From assembly GCF_002042885.1 (NCBI RefSeq), contig NZ_MVFY01000002.1, forward strand, positions 124,001 to 188,000: a stretch of DNA of 64,000 nucleotides. The letters are read 5' to 3'. The position numbers were made by a program, and so were the translations under genes. Origin of the DNA: Citrobacter portucalensis (GTDB lineage: Bacteria > Pseudomonadota > Gammaproteobacteria > Enterobacterales > Enterobacteriaceae). Below, piece by piece: positions 24,519 through 35,587 of the stretch. The notes beneath the pieces are model-generated. The model worked only from the letters and a program-made list of their open reading frames with translations, did no database searches and was not told the origin of the DNA. The number at the start of each line of letters is the position of its first letter. Within the stretch, counting starts at the first letter, position 1.

Positions 24519-26252
24519 GTGAAACAACAGATACAACTTCGTCGGCGTGAAGCCGACGAGACAGCCGAGCTGCCTGATGACTTGCCGCCATTGTTGCGTC
24601 GTTTATACGCCAGTCGCGGTGTACGTAGCGCGCAGGAGCTTGAGCGTAGCGTCAAAGGAATGCTGCCGTGGCAGCATTTAAACGGTGTCGAAAAGGCGGT
24701 TGAGATCCTCTACAGCGCCTTTCGTGCGGGAACTCGCATCATCGTTGTTGGCGATTTCGATGCCGATGGCGCGACCAGCACGGCGCTAAGCATCCTGGCG
24801 ATGCGCGCGTTGGGCTGCAGTAACGTTGACTACCTGGTGCCAAATCGTTTTGAGGACGGTTATGGTTTAAGCCCGGAAGTCGTTGATCAGGCCCATGCCC
24901 GTGGTGCTCAGCTGATTGTCACCGTAGACAACGGCATCTCGTCTCACGCGGGTGTCGAACATGCCAGAACGTTGGGGATCCCGGTCGTTGTGACCGATCA
25001 CCACCTGCCAGGGGATACGCTGCCGGGCGCGGAGGCGATCATCAATCCTAACCTGCACGACTGTGAGTTCCCGTCGAAATCGCTGGCAGGCGTTGGTGTA
25101 GCCTTCTATCTGATGCTGGCGCTGCGCACTTTCCTGCGTGACAAAGGCTGGTTTGATGAGCGAGGCATTGCACCGCCGAACCTGGCGGATTTGCTCGATC
25201 TGGTTGCGCTTGGCACGGTGGCGGACGTAGTACCGCTGGATGCCAATAACCGCATTCTGACGTGGCAAGGCTTAAGCCGTATCCGTGCTGGAAAATGCCG
25301 CCCTGGTATCAAAGCGCTGCTGGAGATTTCCAATCGCGACCCCCTAAAGCTGGCAGCCAGTGATTTAGGTTTTGCCCTCGGGCCACGGCTGAATGCGGCG
25401 GGGCGTCTGGACGATATGTCCGTTGGCGTAGCGCTGTTGCTGTGCGACAACATTGGTGAAGCGCGCGTGCTGGCCAATGAGCTGGACGCACTCAACCAGA
25501 CGCGCAAAGAAATTGAGCAGGGTATGCAGGCAGAAGCGCTGACCCTGTGTGAAAAGCTGGAACGCAGTAGCGATACGCTACCGGGCGGTCTGGCGATGTA
25601 TCATCCCGAGTGGCATCAGGGCGTTGTGGGGATTCTGGCATCGCGTATTAAAGAGCGATTCCATCGCCCGGTGATAGCGTTTGCCCCGGCAGGTGACGGT
25701 ACTCTTAAAGGCTCCGGGCGTTCGATTCAGGGGCTGCACATGCGCGATGCGCTGGAGCGCCTGGACACCCTTTATCCGGGCATGATCCTCAAGTTTGGCG
25801 GTCACGCCATGGCTGCGGGCTTATCGCTTGAAGAGGCGCAGTTTGAGCGTTTCCAGCAGCGTTTTGGCGAACTGGTAACCGAGTGGTTGGATCCCGCCTT
25901 ACTGCAAGGTGAAGTGGTGTCGGATGGCCCACTGAACGCGTCGGAGATGACCATGGAGGTCGCACAAATGCTGCGCGATGCCGGACCGTGGGGGCAAATG
26001 TTCCCGGAACCGCTGTTTGACGGGCATTTCCGTTTGCTCCAGCAGCGTCTGGTCGGTGAGCGTCATCTGAAGGTGATGGTCGAGCCTGTTGGCGGCGGCC
26101 CACTGCTGGACGGTATTGCGTTTAACGTCGATACCACCTGCTGGCCGGACAACGGCGTGCGCGAAGTTCAGCTTGCCTACAAACTGGATATTAACGAGTT
26201 TCGCGGCAACCGTAGTTTGCAGATTATAATCGACAATATCTGGCCACTTTAG
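24519..26252 (+). CDS. recJ: Single-stranded-DNA exonuclease RecJ
   Basis: The 577-residue 5'-3' ssDNA exonuclease starts at GTG 24519, 5 bp after the dsbC stop. DHH-family metal motifs are present: GDFDADGATSTALS, VTVDNGISSH and VVTDHHLPGD, with the DHHA1 motif GGHAMAAGLSLEE. It acts in RecF-pathway recombination and mismatch repair. Confidence 0.98.
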   Translation: MKQQIQLRRREADETAELPDDLPPLLRRLYASRGVRSAQELERSVKGMLPWQHLNGVEKAVEILYSAFRAGTRIIVVGDFDADGATSTALSILAMRALGCSNVDYLVPNRFEDGYGLSPEVVDQAHARGAQLIVTVDNGISSHAGVEHARTLGIPVVVTDHHLPGDTLPGAEAIINPNLHDCEFPSKSLAGVGVAFYLMLALRTFLRDKGWFDERGIAPPNLADLLDLVALGTVADVVPLDANNRILTWQGLSRIRAGKCRPGIKALLEISNRDPLKLAASDLGFALGPRLNAAGRLDDMSVGVALLLCDNIGEARVLANELDALNQTRKEIEQGMQAEALTLCEKLERSSDTLPGGLAMYHPEWHQGVVGILASRIKERFHRPVIAFAPAGDGTLKGSGRSIQGLHMRDALERLDTLYPGMILKFGGHAMAAGLSLEEAQFERFQQRFGELVTEWLDPALLQGEVVSDGPLNASEMTMEVAQMLRDAGPWGQMFPEPLFDGHFRLLQQRLVGERHLKVMVEPVGGGPLLDGIAFNVDTTCWPDNGVREVQLAYKLDINEFRGNRSLQIIIDNIWPL

Positions 26253-26343
26253 CGTCACTAATCGCTATAAAAAAGGGCGTGGATTAGTTACAATCCCGCT
26301 CTTATCACCGCATTTTGACTAGTCCAATAAAAGAAATCAGACA

Positions 26344-27442
26344 ATGTTTGAAATTAATCCGGTAAATAACCGCATTCAGGACCTCACGGAGCGCTCTGAC
26401 GTTCTTAGGGGGTATCTTTGACTATGATGCCAAGAAAGAGCGTCTGGAAGAAGTAAACGCCGAGCTGGAACAGCCGGACGTATGGAACGAACCCGAACGC
26501 GCGCAGGCGCTGGGTAAAGAGCGTTCTTCTCTTGAAGCCATCGTTGATACGCTCGATCAGATGAGCCAGGGCCTGGAAGATGTCTCCGGCCTGCTGGAAC
26601 TGGCTGTAGAAGCCGACGACGAAGAAACCTTTAACGAAGCCGTAGCAGAACTCGACACGCTGGAAGATAAACTGGCCCAGCTGGAATTCCGTCGTATGTT
26701 CTCCGGTGAATATGACAGCGCAGATTGCTATCTCGATATTCAGGCAGGTTCTGGCGGTACGGAAGCGCAGGACTGGGCAAGCATGCTGATGCGCATGTAT
26801 CTGCGTTGGGCTGAAGCGCGCGGCTTTAAGACTGAAATTATTGAAGAGTCTGAAGGTGAAGTGGCGGGTATTAAATCCGTGACCATCAGAATTGCTGGCG
26901 AATATGCGTACGGTTGGCTGCGTACTGAAACCGGCGTACACCGTCTGGTTCGTAAGAGTCCGTTCGACTCCGGCGGACGTCGCCATACGTCGTTCAGTTC
27001 TGCGTTTGTTTATCCGGAAGTTGATGATGATATTGATATCGATATCAACCCGGCGGATCTGCGTATTGACGTTTACCGTGCCTCTGGTGCGGGTGGTCAG
27101 CACGTTAACCGTACGGAATCTGCGGTGCGTATTACCCACATCCCGACTGGGATTGTGACGCAGTGTCAGAACGACCGTTCCCAGCACAAGAACAAAGACC
27201 AGGCCATGAAGCAGATGAAAGCGAAGCTTTATGAACTGGAAATGCAGAAGAAGAATGCCGAGAAACAGGCGATGGAAGACAACAAGTCAGATATCGGCTG
27301 GGGTAGCCAGATTCGTTCTTATGTCCTTGATGACTCCCGCATCAAAGATCTGCGTACCGGGGTTGAAACCCGTAACACGCAGGCGGTGCTGGATGGCAGC
27401 CTGGATCAATTTATCGAAGCAAGTTTGAAAGCAGGGTTATGA
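26344..27442 (+). CDS. prfB: Peptide chain release factor 2, with programmed +1 frameshift
   Basis: The ATG at 26344 opens a 25-codon frame ending in an in-frame TGA (26419-26421) at the classic slippery site CTT TGA C, preceded by the Shine-Dalgarno-like AGGGGG (26408-26413). A +1 shift resumes at GAC 26420 and runs to 27442, giving 365 residues, the E. coli length. RF2 reads UGA and UAA; low RF2 favours the shift, so the gene regulates itself. The GGQ loop reads [15 protein letters not shown], with Ala at the position where K-12 carries Thr246. It is followed by lysS in one operon. Confidence 0.98.
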
Positions 27443-27451
27443 GGAACCAAA

Positions 27452-28969
27452 ATGTCTGAACAACACGTACAGGGCGCTGACGCGGTAGCCGACCTTAACA
27501 ATGAACTGAAAACGCGCCGTGAGAAGCTGGCGAGCCTGCGTGAGCAGGGGATCCCGTTCCCGAACGATTTCCGTCGCGATCATACCTCAGACCAACTGCA
27601 TGCTGACTTCGACGCGAAAGAAAACGAAGAGCTGGAAGCGCTGAACATTGAGGTATCCGTTGCTGGCCGTATGATGACCCGTCGTATTATGGGTAAAGCA
27701 TCATTCGTTACGCTGCAGGACGTTGGCGGCCGTATTCAGCTGTACGTTGCTCGCGATGACCTGCCTGAAGGCGTCTACAACGAGCAGTTCAAAAAATGGG
27801 ATCTGGGCGATATCCTCGGCGCGAAAGGTAAGTTGTTCAAGACCAAGACCGGTGAGTTGTCTATTCACTGCACCGAACTGCGTCTGCTGACCAAAGCGCT
27901 GCGCCCGCTGCCGGACAAATTCCACGGTCTGCAGGATCAGGAAGCCCGCTATCGTCAACGTTACCTGGATCTCATCTCTAACGATGAATCCCGCAATACC
28001 TTTAAAGTGCGTTCACAAATTATGGCTGGCATCCGTCAGTTCATGGTTGCTCGTGGCTTTATGGAAGTGGAAACCCCGATGATGCAGGTGATCCCTGGCG
28101 GTGCCGCTGCGCGTCCGTTCATCACCCATCATAACGCGCTGGATCTGGATATGTACCTGCGTATCGCGCCGGAACTGTACCTCAAGCGTCTGGTGGTTGG
28201 CGGCTTCGAACGCGTATTCGAAATTAACCGTAACTTCCGTAACGAAGGCATCTCTGTTCGCCATAACCCAGAGTTCACCATGATGGAACTCTACATGGCT
28301 TATGCGGACTACAAAGATCTGATCGAACTGACCGAATCGCTGTTCCGTACGCTGGCGCAGAACGTTCTGGGAACGACTGAAGTGCCTTACGGTGAAGAAG
28401 TCTTCGACTTCGGTAAGCCGTTCGAAAAACTGACCATGCGCGAAGCGATTCAGAAATACCGTCCGGAAACCAACATGGCCGATCTGGATAACTTCGACTC
28501 TGCAAAAGCGATTGCTGAATCTATCGGCATCAAAGTTGAGAAGAGCTGGGGTCTGGGCCGTATCGTGACCGAGATCTTTGAAGAAGTTGCGGAAGCGCAC
28601 CTGATTCAACCGACCTTCATTACCGAGTACCCGGCAGAAGTTTCTCCGCTGGCGCGTCGTAATGACGAAAACCCGGAAATCACTGACCGCTTCGAATTCT
28701 TCATCGGCGGACGTGAAATCGGTAACGGTTTCAGCGAGCTGAACGATGCGGAAGATCAGGCGCAGCGTTTCCAGGATCAGGTTAACGCTAAAGATGCGGG
28801 TGATGACGAAGCAATGTTCTATGACGAAGACTACGTTACCGCTCTGGAACACGGTCTGCCGCCGACTGCGGGTCTGGGCATTGGTATCGACCGTATGGTT
28901 ATGCTGTTCACCAACAGCCACACTATCCGCGACGTGATCCTGTTCCCGGCGATGCGCCCGGTTAAGTAA
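27452..28969 (+). CDS. lysS: Lysyl-tRNA synthetase (constitutive form)
   Basis: The 505-residue class II synthetase has an N-terminal OB-fold anticodon-binding domain (about 65-145), motif 2 in [20 protein letters not shown] and motif 3 in [13 protein letters not shown]. It starts 9 bp after the prfB stop, with AGGAA as ribosome site. It charges tRNA-Lys. Confidence 0.98.
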   Translation: MSEQHVQGADAVADLNNELKTRREKLASLREQGIPFPNDFRRDHTSDQLHADFDAKENEELEALNIEVSVAGRMMTRRIMGKASFVTLQDVGGRIQLYVARDDLPEGVYNEQFKKWDLGDILGAKGKLFKTKTGELSIHCTELRLLTKALRPLPDKFHGLQDQEARYRQRYLDLISNDESRNTFKVRSQIMAGIRQFMVARGFMEVETPMMQVIPGGAAARPFITHHNALDLDMYLRIAPELYLKRLVVGGFERVFEINRNFRNEGISVRHNPEFTMMELYMAYADYKDLIELTESLFRTLAQNVLGTTEVPYGEEVFDFGKPFEKLTMREAIQKYRPETNMADLDNFDSAKAIAESIGIKVEKSWGLGRIVTEIFEEVAEAHLIQPTFITEYPAEVSPLARRNDENPEITDRFEFFIGGREIGNGFSELNDAEDQAQRFQDQVNAKDAGDDEAMFYDEDYVTALEHGLPPTAGLGIGIDRMVMLFTNSHTIRDVILFPAMRPVK

Positions 28970-28978
28970 GGTGTGAAA

Positions 28979-29054
28979 TGCCGGATGGCGGCTGACGCCT
29001 TATCCGGCCTACGATTCGTTATGTAGGCCAGATAAGCGTAGCGCCATCAGGCAA
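28979..29054. repeat. BIME between lysS and idi
   Basis: Two REP units (GCCGGATGGCGGC...GCCTTATCCGGCCTACG and GTAGGCCAGATAAGCG...CCATCAGGC) lie between convergent genes. Confidence 0.85.
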
Positions 29055-29601
29055 TAATTTGTTGGCAGTAATTCCGCAACAGCGCACGCGCTTCTTTGTC
29101 TGCAACCTGCATTACCATCCACGGGCTAAAAGCCCACGGCGTCGCGTCAATCCCGCTTAAGACATCCTCAAGACTGCTCCACTGGCAATCCATCACTTCA
29201 TCTGGGTTTAGCTGTAGCGGACTCACGATATGTGCGGCATAAACCGGGCACACTTCGTTTTCCACAATTCCACTCGGGTCTGTAGCGCGATAACGAAAGT
29301 CAGCATACACGGGGCTGAGCGAGTCGATGTCTGCACCCAGTTCGAAGCGAGCCCGGCGGACAATAGCGGCTTCGTGGGTTTCACCCAACTGCGGGTGACC
29401 ACAGACAGAGTTGGTCCAGACGCCAGGCCAGGCTTTTTTGTGCAGCGAGCGGCGGGTGACCAGCAGTTGGCCCAGCTCGTTAAATATCCAGCACGAGAAA
29501 GCGGAATGCAGGGGGGTTGTGGCGGTATGCGCCGCATATTTTTCCAGCGTTCCGCAGGGTTGGTCCTGCTCATTCAATAAAATGACATGTTCCTGTCGCA
29601 T
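29047..29601 (-). CDS. idi: Isopentenyl-diphosphate delta-isomerase type 1
   Basis: I choose [12 protein letters not shown] as start (184 residues), with GGTGGA just upstream; two in-frame starts lie 4 and 5 codons earlier. The enzyme interconverts IPP and DMAPP. The Nudix-like box [22 protein letters not shown], the active cysteine in TNSVCGHP and the [10 protein letters not shown] motif (metal Glu) are present. It is more divergent from E. coli Idi than its neighbours are from their counterparts. Confidence 0.93.
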   Translation of the reverse strand: MRQEHVILLNEQDQPCGTLEKYAAHTATTPLHSAFSCWIFNELGQLLVTRRSLHKKAWPGVWTNSVCGHPQLGETHEAAIVRRARFELGADIDSLSPVYADFRYRATDPSGIVENEVCPVYAAHIVSPLQLNPDEVMDCQWSSLEDVLSGIDATPWAFSPWMVMQVADKEARALLRNYCQQIIA

Positions 29602-29767
29602 AGCGTCCACCATCAATCTTAAGCATCCATATTATATGCTTAATTAAGTCAGATTGATTAACAGAGGGTGTGAAATGCCAGGGCCGACGGTTCGTTGCGC
29701 GATATGATTTGGCATCCGGTTTCTGGCTGCTATGATAAAGCGTCTGAAAATGTTGCGAGGTATTGTT

Positions 29768-30526
29768 TTGAGTGCAGGACGCCTGAAGAAAAATGGCCTG
29801 GGTATCGTGATGTTGCTGTGCGTCGGTCTGCTGTTAGCAGGGTGTTCCGGGAGCAAGTCGTCTGATACAGGAAGTTATTCCGGCTCCGTGTATACCGTGA
29901 AGCGGGGGGATACGCTATACCGTATTTCGCGCGCTACCGGGACCAGCGTGAAAGAGATCGCCCGCCTGAATAATATTTCACCGCCCTATACCATTGAAGT
30001 AGGGCAAAAACTGAAGGTCAGCGGTGGCGCGAAAACCAGTTCTAACTCTGGCAAAACAACCAAGAAATCCTCAACCAAAACGGCAGCGGTCAGACCGTCT
30101 TCGTCCGTACCGCAGTCTTCCTGGCCTCCGGTAGGGCAACGTTGCTGGCTGTGGCCTGCCAGCGGTAAGGTGATCCTGCCTTATTCAACCGCGGACGGCG
30201 GCAACAAGGGCATTGATATCTCGGCTGCGCGCGGTACACCGATTTATGCCGCCGGCGCCGGGAAGGTGGTTTACGTCGGTAATCAGCTGCGGGGCTATGG
30301 TAATCTCATCATGATTAAGCACAGTGAGGACTACATCACTGCGTATGCGCATAATGACACCATGCTGGTGAACAACGGTCAAAACGTGAAGGCCGGGCAG
30401 AAAATCGCAACGATGGGCAGCTCGGATGCGACTACGGTGCGGCTGCATTTCCAAATCCGCTACCGGGCGACGGCTATCGATCCGCTGCGTTATTTGCCGC
30501 CGCAGGGCAGTAAGCCAAAATGCTGA
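29768..30526 (+). CDS. ygeR: LysM/LytM lipoprotein, amidase activator YgeR (ActS)
   Basis: The best start is TTG 29768 (MSAGRLKKNGLG), 7 bp after GCGAGG and matching E. coli; it gives 252 residues. A lipobox LLLAGC marks an outer-membrane lipoprotein. A LysM domain follows (about 45-90, SVYTVKRGDTLYRISRATG), then a Ser/Lys-rich linker and a LytM/M23 domain. The LytM domain lacks the catalytic zinc set (for example GNKGIDI in place of GxxxxxGxD-His), as in EnvC/NlpD-type activators. E. coli ActS activates AmiC and other amidases. Confidence 0.92.
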   Translation: MSAGRLKKNGLGIVMLLCVGLLLAGCSGSKSSDTGSYSGSVYTVKRGDTLYRISRATGTSVKEIARLNNISPPYTIEVGQKLKVSGGAKTSSNSGKTTKKSSTKTAAVRPSSSVPQSSWPPVGQRCWLWPASGKVILPYSTADGGNKGIDISAARGTPIYAAGAGKVVYVGNQLRGYGNLIMIKHSEDYITAYAHNDTMLVNNGQNVKAGQKIATMGSSDATTVRLHFQIRYRATAIDPLRYLPPQGSKPKC

Positions 30527-30605
30527 CGGTGATTTAATCGCCAGTCAGTCGGTTAGTCCCTTGCCAAGAAGAGCGTAAGGTTTATAATCCCTTACGCACT
30601 TCGAT

Positions 30606-30679
30606 GCGGGCGTAGTTCAATGGTAGAACGAGAGCTTCCCAAGCTCTATACGAGGGTTCGATTCCCTTCGCCCGCTCCA
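30606..30679 (+). tRNA. glyU: tRNA-Gly (anticodon CCC)
   Basis: The 74-nt cloverleaf has acceptor arm GCGGGCG with CGCCCGC, the anticodon stem AGAGC/GCTCT around loop TTCCCAA (anticodon CCC at 30638-30640), the T-loop GGTTCGATTCC and an encoded CCA. In E. coli glyU also lies downstream of ygeR. Its 3' end, 30663-30679, is the attachment site of the adjacent integrated element, which rebuilds the tRNA end exactly. Confidence 0.97.
30663..30679 (+). repeat. attL core of the glyU element
   Basis: The 17-bp sequence TCCCTTCGCCCGCTCCA is the 3' end of glyU, and it recurs exactly at 36990-37006. The bases on either side differ between the two copies, which fixes the core length. It sits 134 bp before the integrase gene. 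Confidence 0.92.
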
Positions 30680-30813
30680 CGACACTTCTTGAAGTTCAAT
30701 AACTTACTGAATCCTAAGGGATACGGCTTAAAGCCTTCCGATAGTTTTACTCACTGTAACCAACACTGTGACTAACTTTGTTGAAGTAGTGAGCAGACCT
30801 AAGGTCTCAGTAC

Positions 30814-33091
<2,278 letters not shown>

Positions 33092-33095
33092 GGGG

Positions 33096-33118
33096 ACTTA
33101 ACTATCACTATAGGGAGA
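33096..33118 (+). promoter_or_regulatory. Phage-type (T7/T3-like) promoter P2
   Basis: The core is AACTATCACTATAGGGAGA with +1 at 33113; from -8 to +6 it equals the T7 consensus apart from the specificity bases upstream. It is exactly 27 bp after P1. Confidence 0.75.
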
Positions 33119-33616
33119 GACCATAAGTCACCAGCCTGCTGGCATTCTCCGACACACATACATTCATTTAGTCTCAGGCTTCCGATAGCGGACCGATTGG
33201 AAACCATCCGCAGACGCCTAGTGTTAAATCACCTTGGCCTGAGACCATTCTCTTTTAATGTAGGTTATCTTCCCTTTTGACAGGCAGGGAGCAGAAGACC
33301 ACATCCGACTTTAAGTTGGCTCTGTGATAATCGCTGCGCGGATAACTGAAGAACCAAGACATCATTGCTGAGGTCTGCCATCCATTTGTGGACAGGCGGA
33401 AACTCAAAGAGGTTAGACCAGTGGTGGTGTCTGGGTTGACCTTGAGTCCTGACCAGCAGGCTGGAGGAGACCATGAGTTTATCTTGTTATGGATTGTGTT
33501 TATCACAATTCCAATAAGAAGAACTTTAAGTCCAGCCTCCAGTCCTGTCAGCCCGAAGTAAACTATGGTCGCTATGATGTGGTCTCCATGCTTCGGGTCT
33601 AACTGGAGGTCAGATT
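33119..33616 (+). other. Non-coding stretch between the two promoter pairs
   Basis: About 500 bp have no convincing gene. A 14-codon frame at 33473-33517 (MSLSCYGLCLSQFQ) follows a strong GGAGGAG site and could be a leader peptide. GTCCAGCCTCCAGTCC and CTGGAGG-type motifs recur. Lying just downstream of tandem phage-type promoters, the region is placed like the primary origin of T7, where two promoters precede the start of replication; that comparison is an inference. Confidence 0.4.
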
Positions 33617-33763
33617 ATGGCCTTATCAGGTAGCACATCTTATACCCTCACTATAGGGAATGGACCCTTAGCTATCACTATAGGGACCATACATTCCGCC
33701 TCTGGTCTTGATGCGTCAAGTTATGCGGAAGCTCTCCCGACATTAAGTCTTTCTCCTAAGTAA
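33617..33763 (+). CDS. Possible 48-residue ORF spanning promoters P3 and P4
   Basis: The frame starts at ATG 33617 behind a good ribosome site (GGAGG, 7 bp spacing) and reads MALSGSTSYTLTIGNGPLAI and onward to a TAA at 33761-33763. It contains both promoters of the second pair, whose 27-bp spacing keeps the repeated TLTIG/AITIG in frame. It may be real, or the frame may be open by chance because the promoter repeat has no stop. No family is recognised. Confidence 0.35.
   Translation: MALSGSTSYTLTIGNGPLAITIGTIHSASGLDASSYAEALPTLSLSPK
33639..33661 (+). promoter_or_regulatory. Phage-type (T7/T3-like) promoter P3
   Basis: The core is ATACCCTCACTATAGGGAA, with +1 expected at 33656. It repeats the P1 sequence class and directs transcription toward the KilA-N and capsid-like genes. 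Confidence 0.75.
33666..33688 (+). promoter_or_regulatory. Phage-type (T7/T3-like) promoter P4
   Basis: The core is AGCTATCACTATAGGGACC, with +1 expected at 33683, again exactly 27 bp after its partner. The P3-P4 segment is a diverged copy of P1-P2. Between it and the KilA-N gene (34135) I see no other certain gene. Confidence 0.75.
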
Positions 33764-34134
33764 GCAAGGCCAGCAATCCGCCTCTGTCAGACCTCCTGTA
33801 TCGACCTCCAGCTCGTTAGCGTTCTTTAGTCGTCTCATTGGCTTAAGTCTATCACCGCTCACCATCTGGAGTCCTTACAGCTCGTCCTGACATGCGGCCT
33901 GCAACCTTCGTCTCTATGGTCGAAGAACTTAACGCGCTCAAAACTGAGCAGTCCTCAAAAGAGGAAAATTTCCTTTTATTAGCCGCTATGGTCATCTCTG
34001 GTCTTCACACGACCTCATCAATCCTCAAGTCTTTCTGTATGTCTCCTGTTGCCTGTGAGTCTCCCTATCGTTGGGGGCTTGAGTAGGCTTTCAGGGTGTG
34101 ACTTCAGGAGACATAACAAAAGGAGTACAACGAT

Positions 34135-34701
34135 ATGTCAAAGCTTAACGCTAACCACATCATCTACATCGATGGTCAACCATTCAAAGCGAATGAGGAC
34201 GGGATGTGGAACCTGACCGAAATCTGGAAGACCCTGGAGCTGCATCGCGGGAAGTCTCCCTCCGAGTGGAGGACCAAAGACGCTAAGCGTTTCTCTACCG
34301 TCCCGCAAAAAATGCGGTCCGCTCGTAATGAGCTGGGTCATGATTATATTCTGGCTGACAAGCAAGTGACCATGAAGTATGCCGGATGGGTCTCTCATGA
34401 TTTCGAGGACATGGTCTACGCTGCCTTTGAAGCTGTTCTGGCAATGCCTGAAGTCCAGACCGTTGTCGTTAACAAGATGGTTGAGCTGGGCTATCACGCC
34501 GAAGCTGAGCTACTGGAGCGACACTCTAACGCTGACCGAGACTACGCCCATCACCAGATGTCTACCCTGTTTAGCAAAGCGGACGGACGCAAGCCTGAGC
34601 GACTGTATAAGGCTGTTAAAGCTGGTCACATGACCAAAGGTATGGCGCTGAGTCTCATCCCTACAGGGAGCGTCTGGGCGTCCCGAGTGGAGGGACTCTA
34701 A
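34135..34701 (+). CDS. KilA-N-domain protein
   Basis: The 188-residue protein has a KilA-N DNA-binding domain over about residues 8-103 (IIYIDGQPFKANEDGMWNLT, WRTKDAKRF, KYAGWVSHDFEDMVYAAFEAV), a phage family often found in anti-repressor or regulatory proteins. The C-terminal part is helical and unassigned. AAAAGGAG lies upstream of the ATG. It is the first clear gene downstream of the second promoter pair, so it should be made early if a T7-like polymerase is present. Its target is unknown. Confidence 0.8.
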   Translation: MSKLNANHIIYIDGQPFKANEDGMWNLTEIWKTLELHRGKSPSEWRTKDAKRFSTVPQKMRSARNELGHDYILADKQVTMKYAGWVSHDFEDMVYAAFEAVLAMPEVQTVVVNKMVELGYHAEAELLERHSNADRDYAHHQMSTLFSKADGRKPERLYKAVKAGHMTKGMALSLIPTGSVWASRVEGL

Positions 34702-34702
34702 G

Positions 34703-34897
34703 ATGATTGACCCACGCACACCTGAGGGTCGCATGACTCTCCGTTACCGTGGCTACCGGACTGAAGTCCTCCTGAAGGAGCTAGGTCTGGACCCAGAAGA
34801 CGAGACCCGCCAGCACCAATCCCGAGACGAGCTAATAGCCCAACTGGTCGCTATGAAACTGCCGTCAGCTAGCAAGCTAGCACCAGCACACCGTTAG
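34703..34897 (+). CDS. Hypothetical 64-residue protein of the element
   Basis: The ATG follows the KilA-N stop by one base, with GGAGGG upstream, so the two are probably translated together. It is charged (MIDPRTPEGRMTLRYRGYRT...), without membrane segments or cysteines. The phrase SRDELIAQLVAMKL suggests a helix. I do not recognise a family. Confidence 0.6.
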   Translation: MIDPRTPEGRMTLRYRGYRTEVLLKELGLDPEDETRQHQSRDELIAQLVAMKLPSASKLAPAHR

Positions 34898-35018
34898 TAG
34901 CTCACCTACTCAATACCTAATTTTAAACCTTTTGAGATGACCGATGCGGGGAGACGCCGCAGGACTAAACACGCCTGTAGCAGACCGATAGTCTCAACTC
35001 TCAAGAGGAGAATTACCT

Positions 35019-35510
35019 ATGATGTTCAACAACAACAACTGGAAGCTGTCAGTCACCGACATCAACCTTTATGAAAACACTGTGAGTCTGGACGGTCAGC
35101 CATACCCGTTGTCGCTCGCTATCAAGACCCTCATTCCGGGCTACTTGTCAGGCCTGCCGTCTACCAGCCGCGAGGCAATGGAGCTGTTAGAGGCTCTGGC
35201 TGAAGCTGGCGTGACCATTGGTAACTTCATGTCCAACGACCTGATGACCGCCTACCAACGCCGCCAGATGAATAAGCGTGTCGAGGCTGAGCGTATCGCT
35301 AAAGAGCTGGCGTCTCAGAAAGAGCGTACCCGCGAAATGTTCATGACCGAAGACGAATGGCAGAAAGAGTTACAGCGCCGCGAACAGGTCAAAGCTGAAC
35401 GCCGGACCTATGGTGAGAACCTCCGCAGTGCTACCCATTCCGCTGGTCGCTCCCGTGCCGCTATCGTCGCTGACCTTGAGTCAGGCGGTAACTGGATGGA
35501 CAGCCTGTAA
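35019..35510 (+). CDS. Hypothetical helical protein upstream of the capsid-like gene
   Basis: This 163-residue protein has a strong ribosome site (AGAGGAG). The N-terminal half is mixed; residues about 80-135 are a long, highly charged helix (RRQMNKRVEAERIAKELASQ, QKELQRREQVKAERR) likely to be a coiled coil. It lies directly before the capsid-like gene, the place held by the scaffolding protein (gene 9) in T7. A scaffold or size-control role is therefore possible, but no sequence similarity is visible. Confidence 0.65.
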   Translation: MMFNNNNWKLSVTDINLYENTVSLDGQPYPLSLAIKTLIPGYLSGLPSTSREAMELLEALAEAGVTIGNFMSNDLMTAYQRRQMNKRVEAERIAKELASQKERTREMFMTEDEWQKELQRREQVKAERRTYGENLRSATHSAGRSRAAIVADLESGGNWMDSL

Positions 35511-35587
35511 GACATACGCACACACAAATGGTCCTGACCTAATGTTGGGACCCACAGTATCTAAACTAATTTAGGAGATTGATTATT

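Noticed and set aside
33255..33506. Minus-strand 83-codon frame in the element
   Set aside because: It has a GTG start, no ribosome site, no family, and is against the direction of all other genes in the element.
33892..34086. 64-codon plus-strand frame before the KilA-N gene
   Set aside because: There is no ribosome site before its ATG and no recognisable pattern; kept as non-coding, though a small protein is not excluded.
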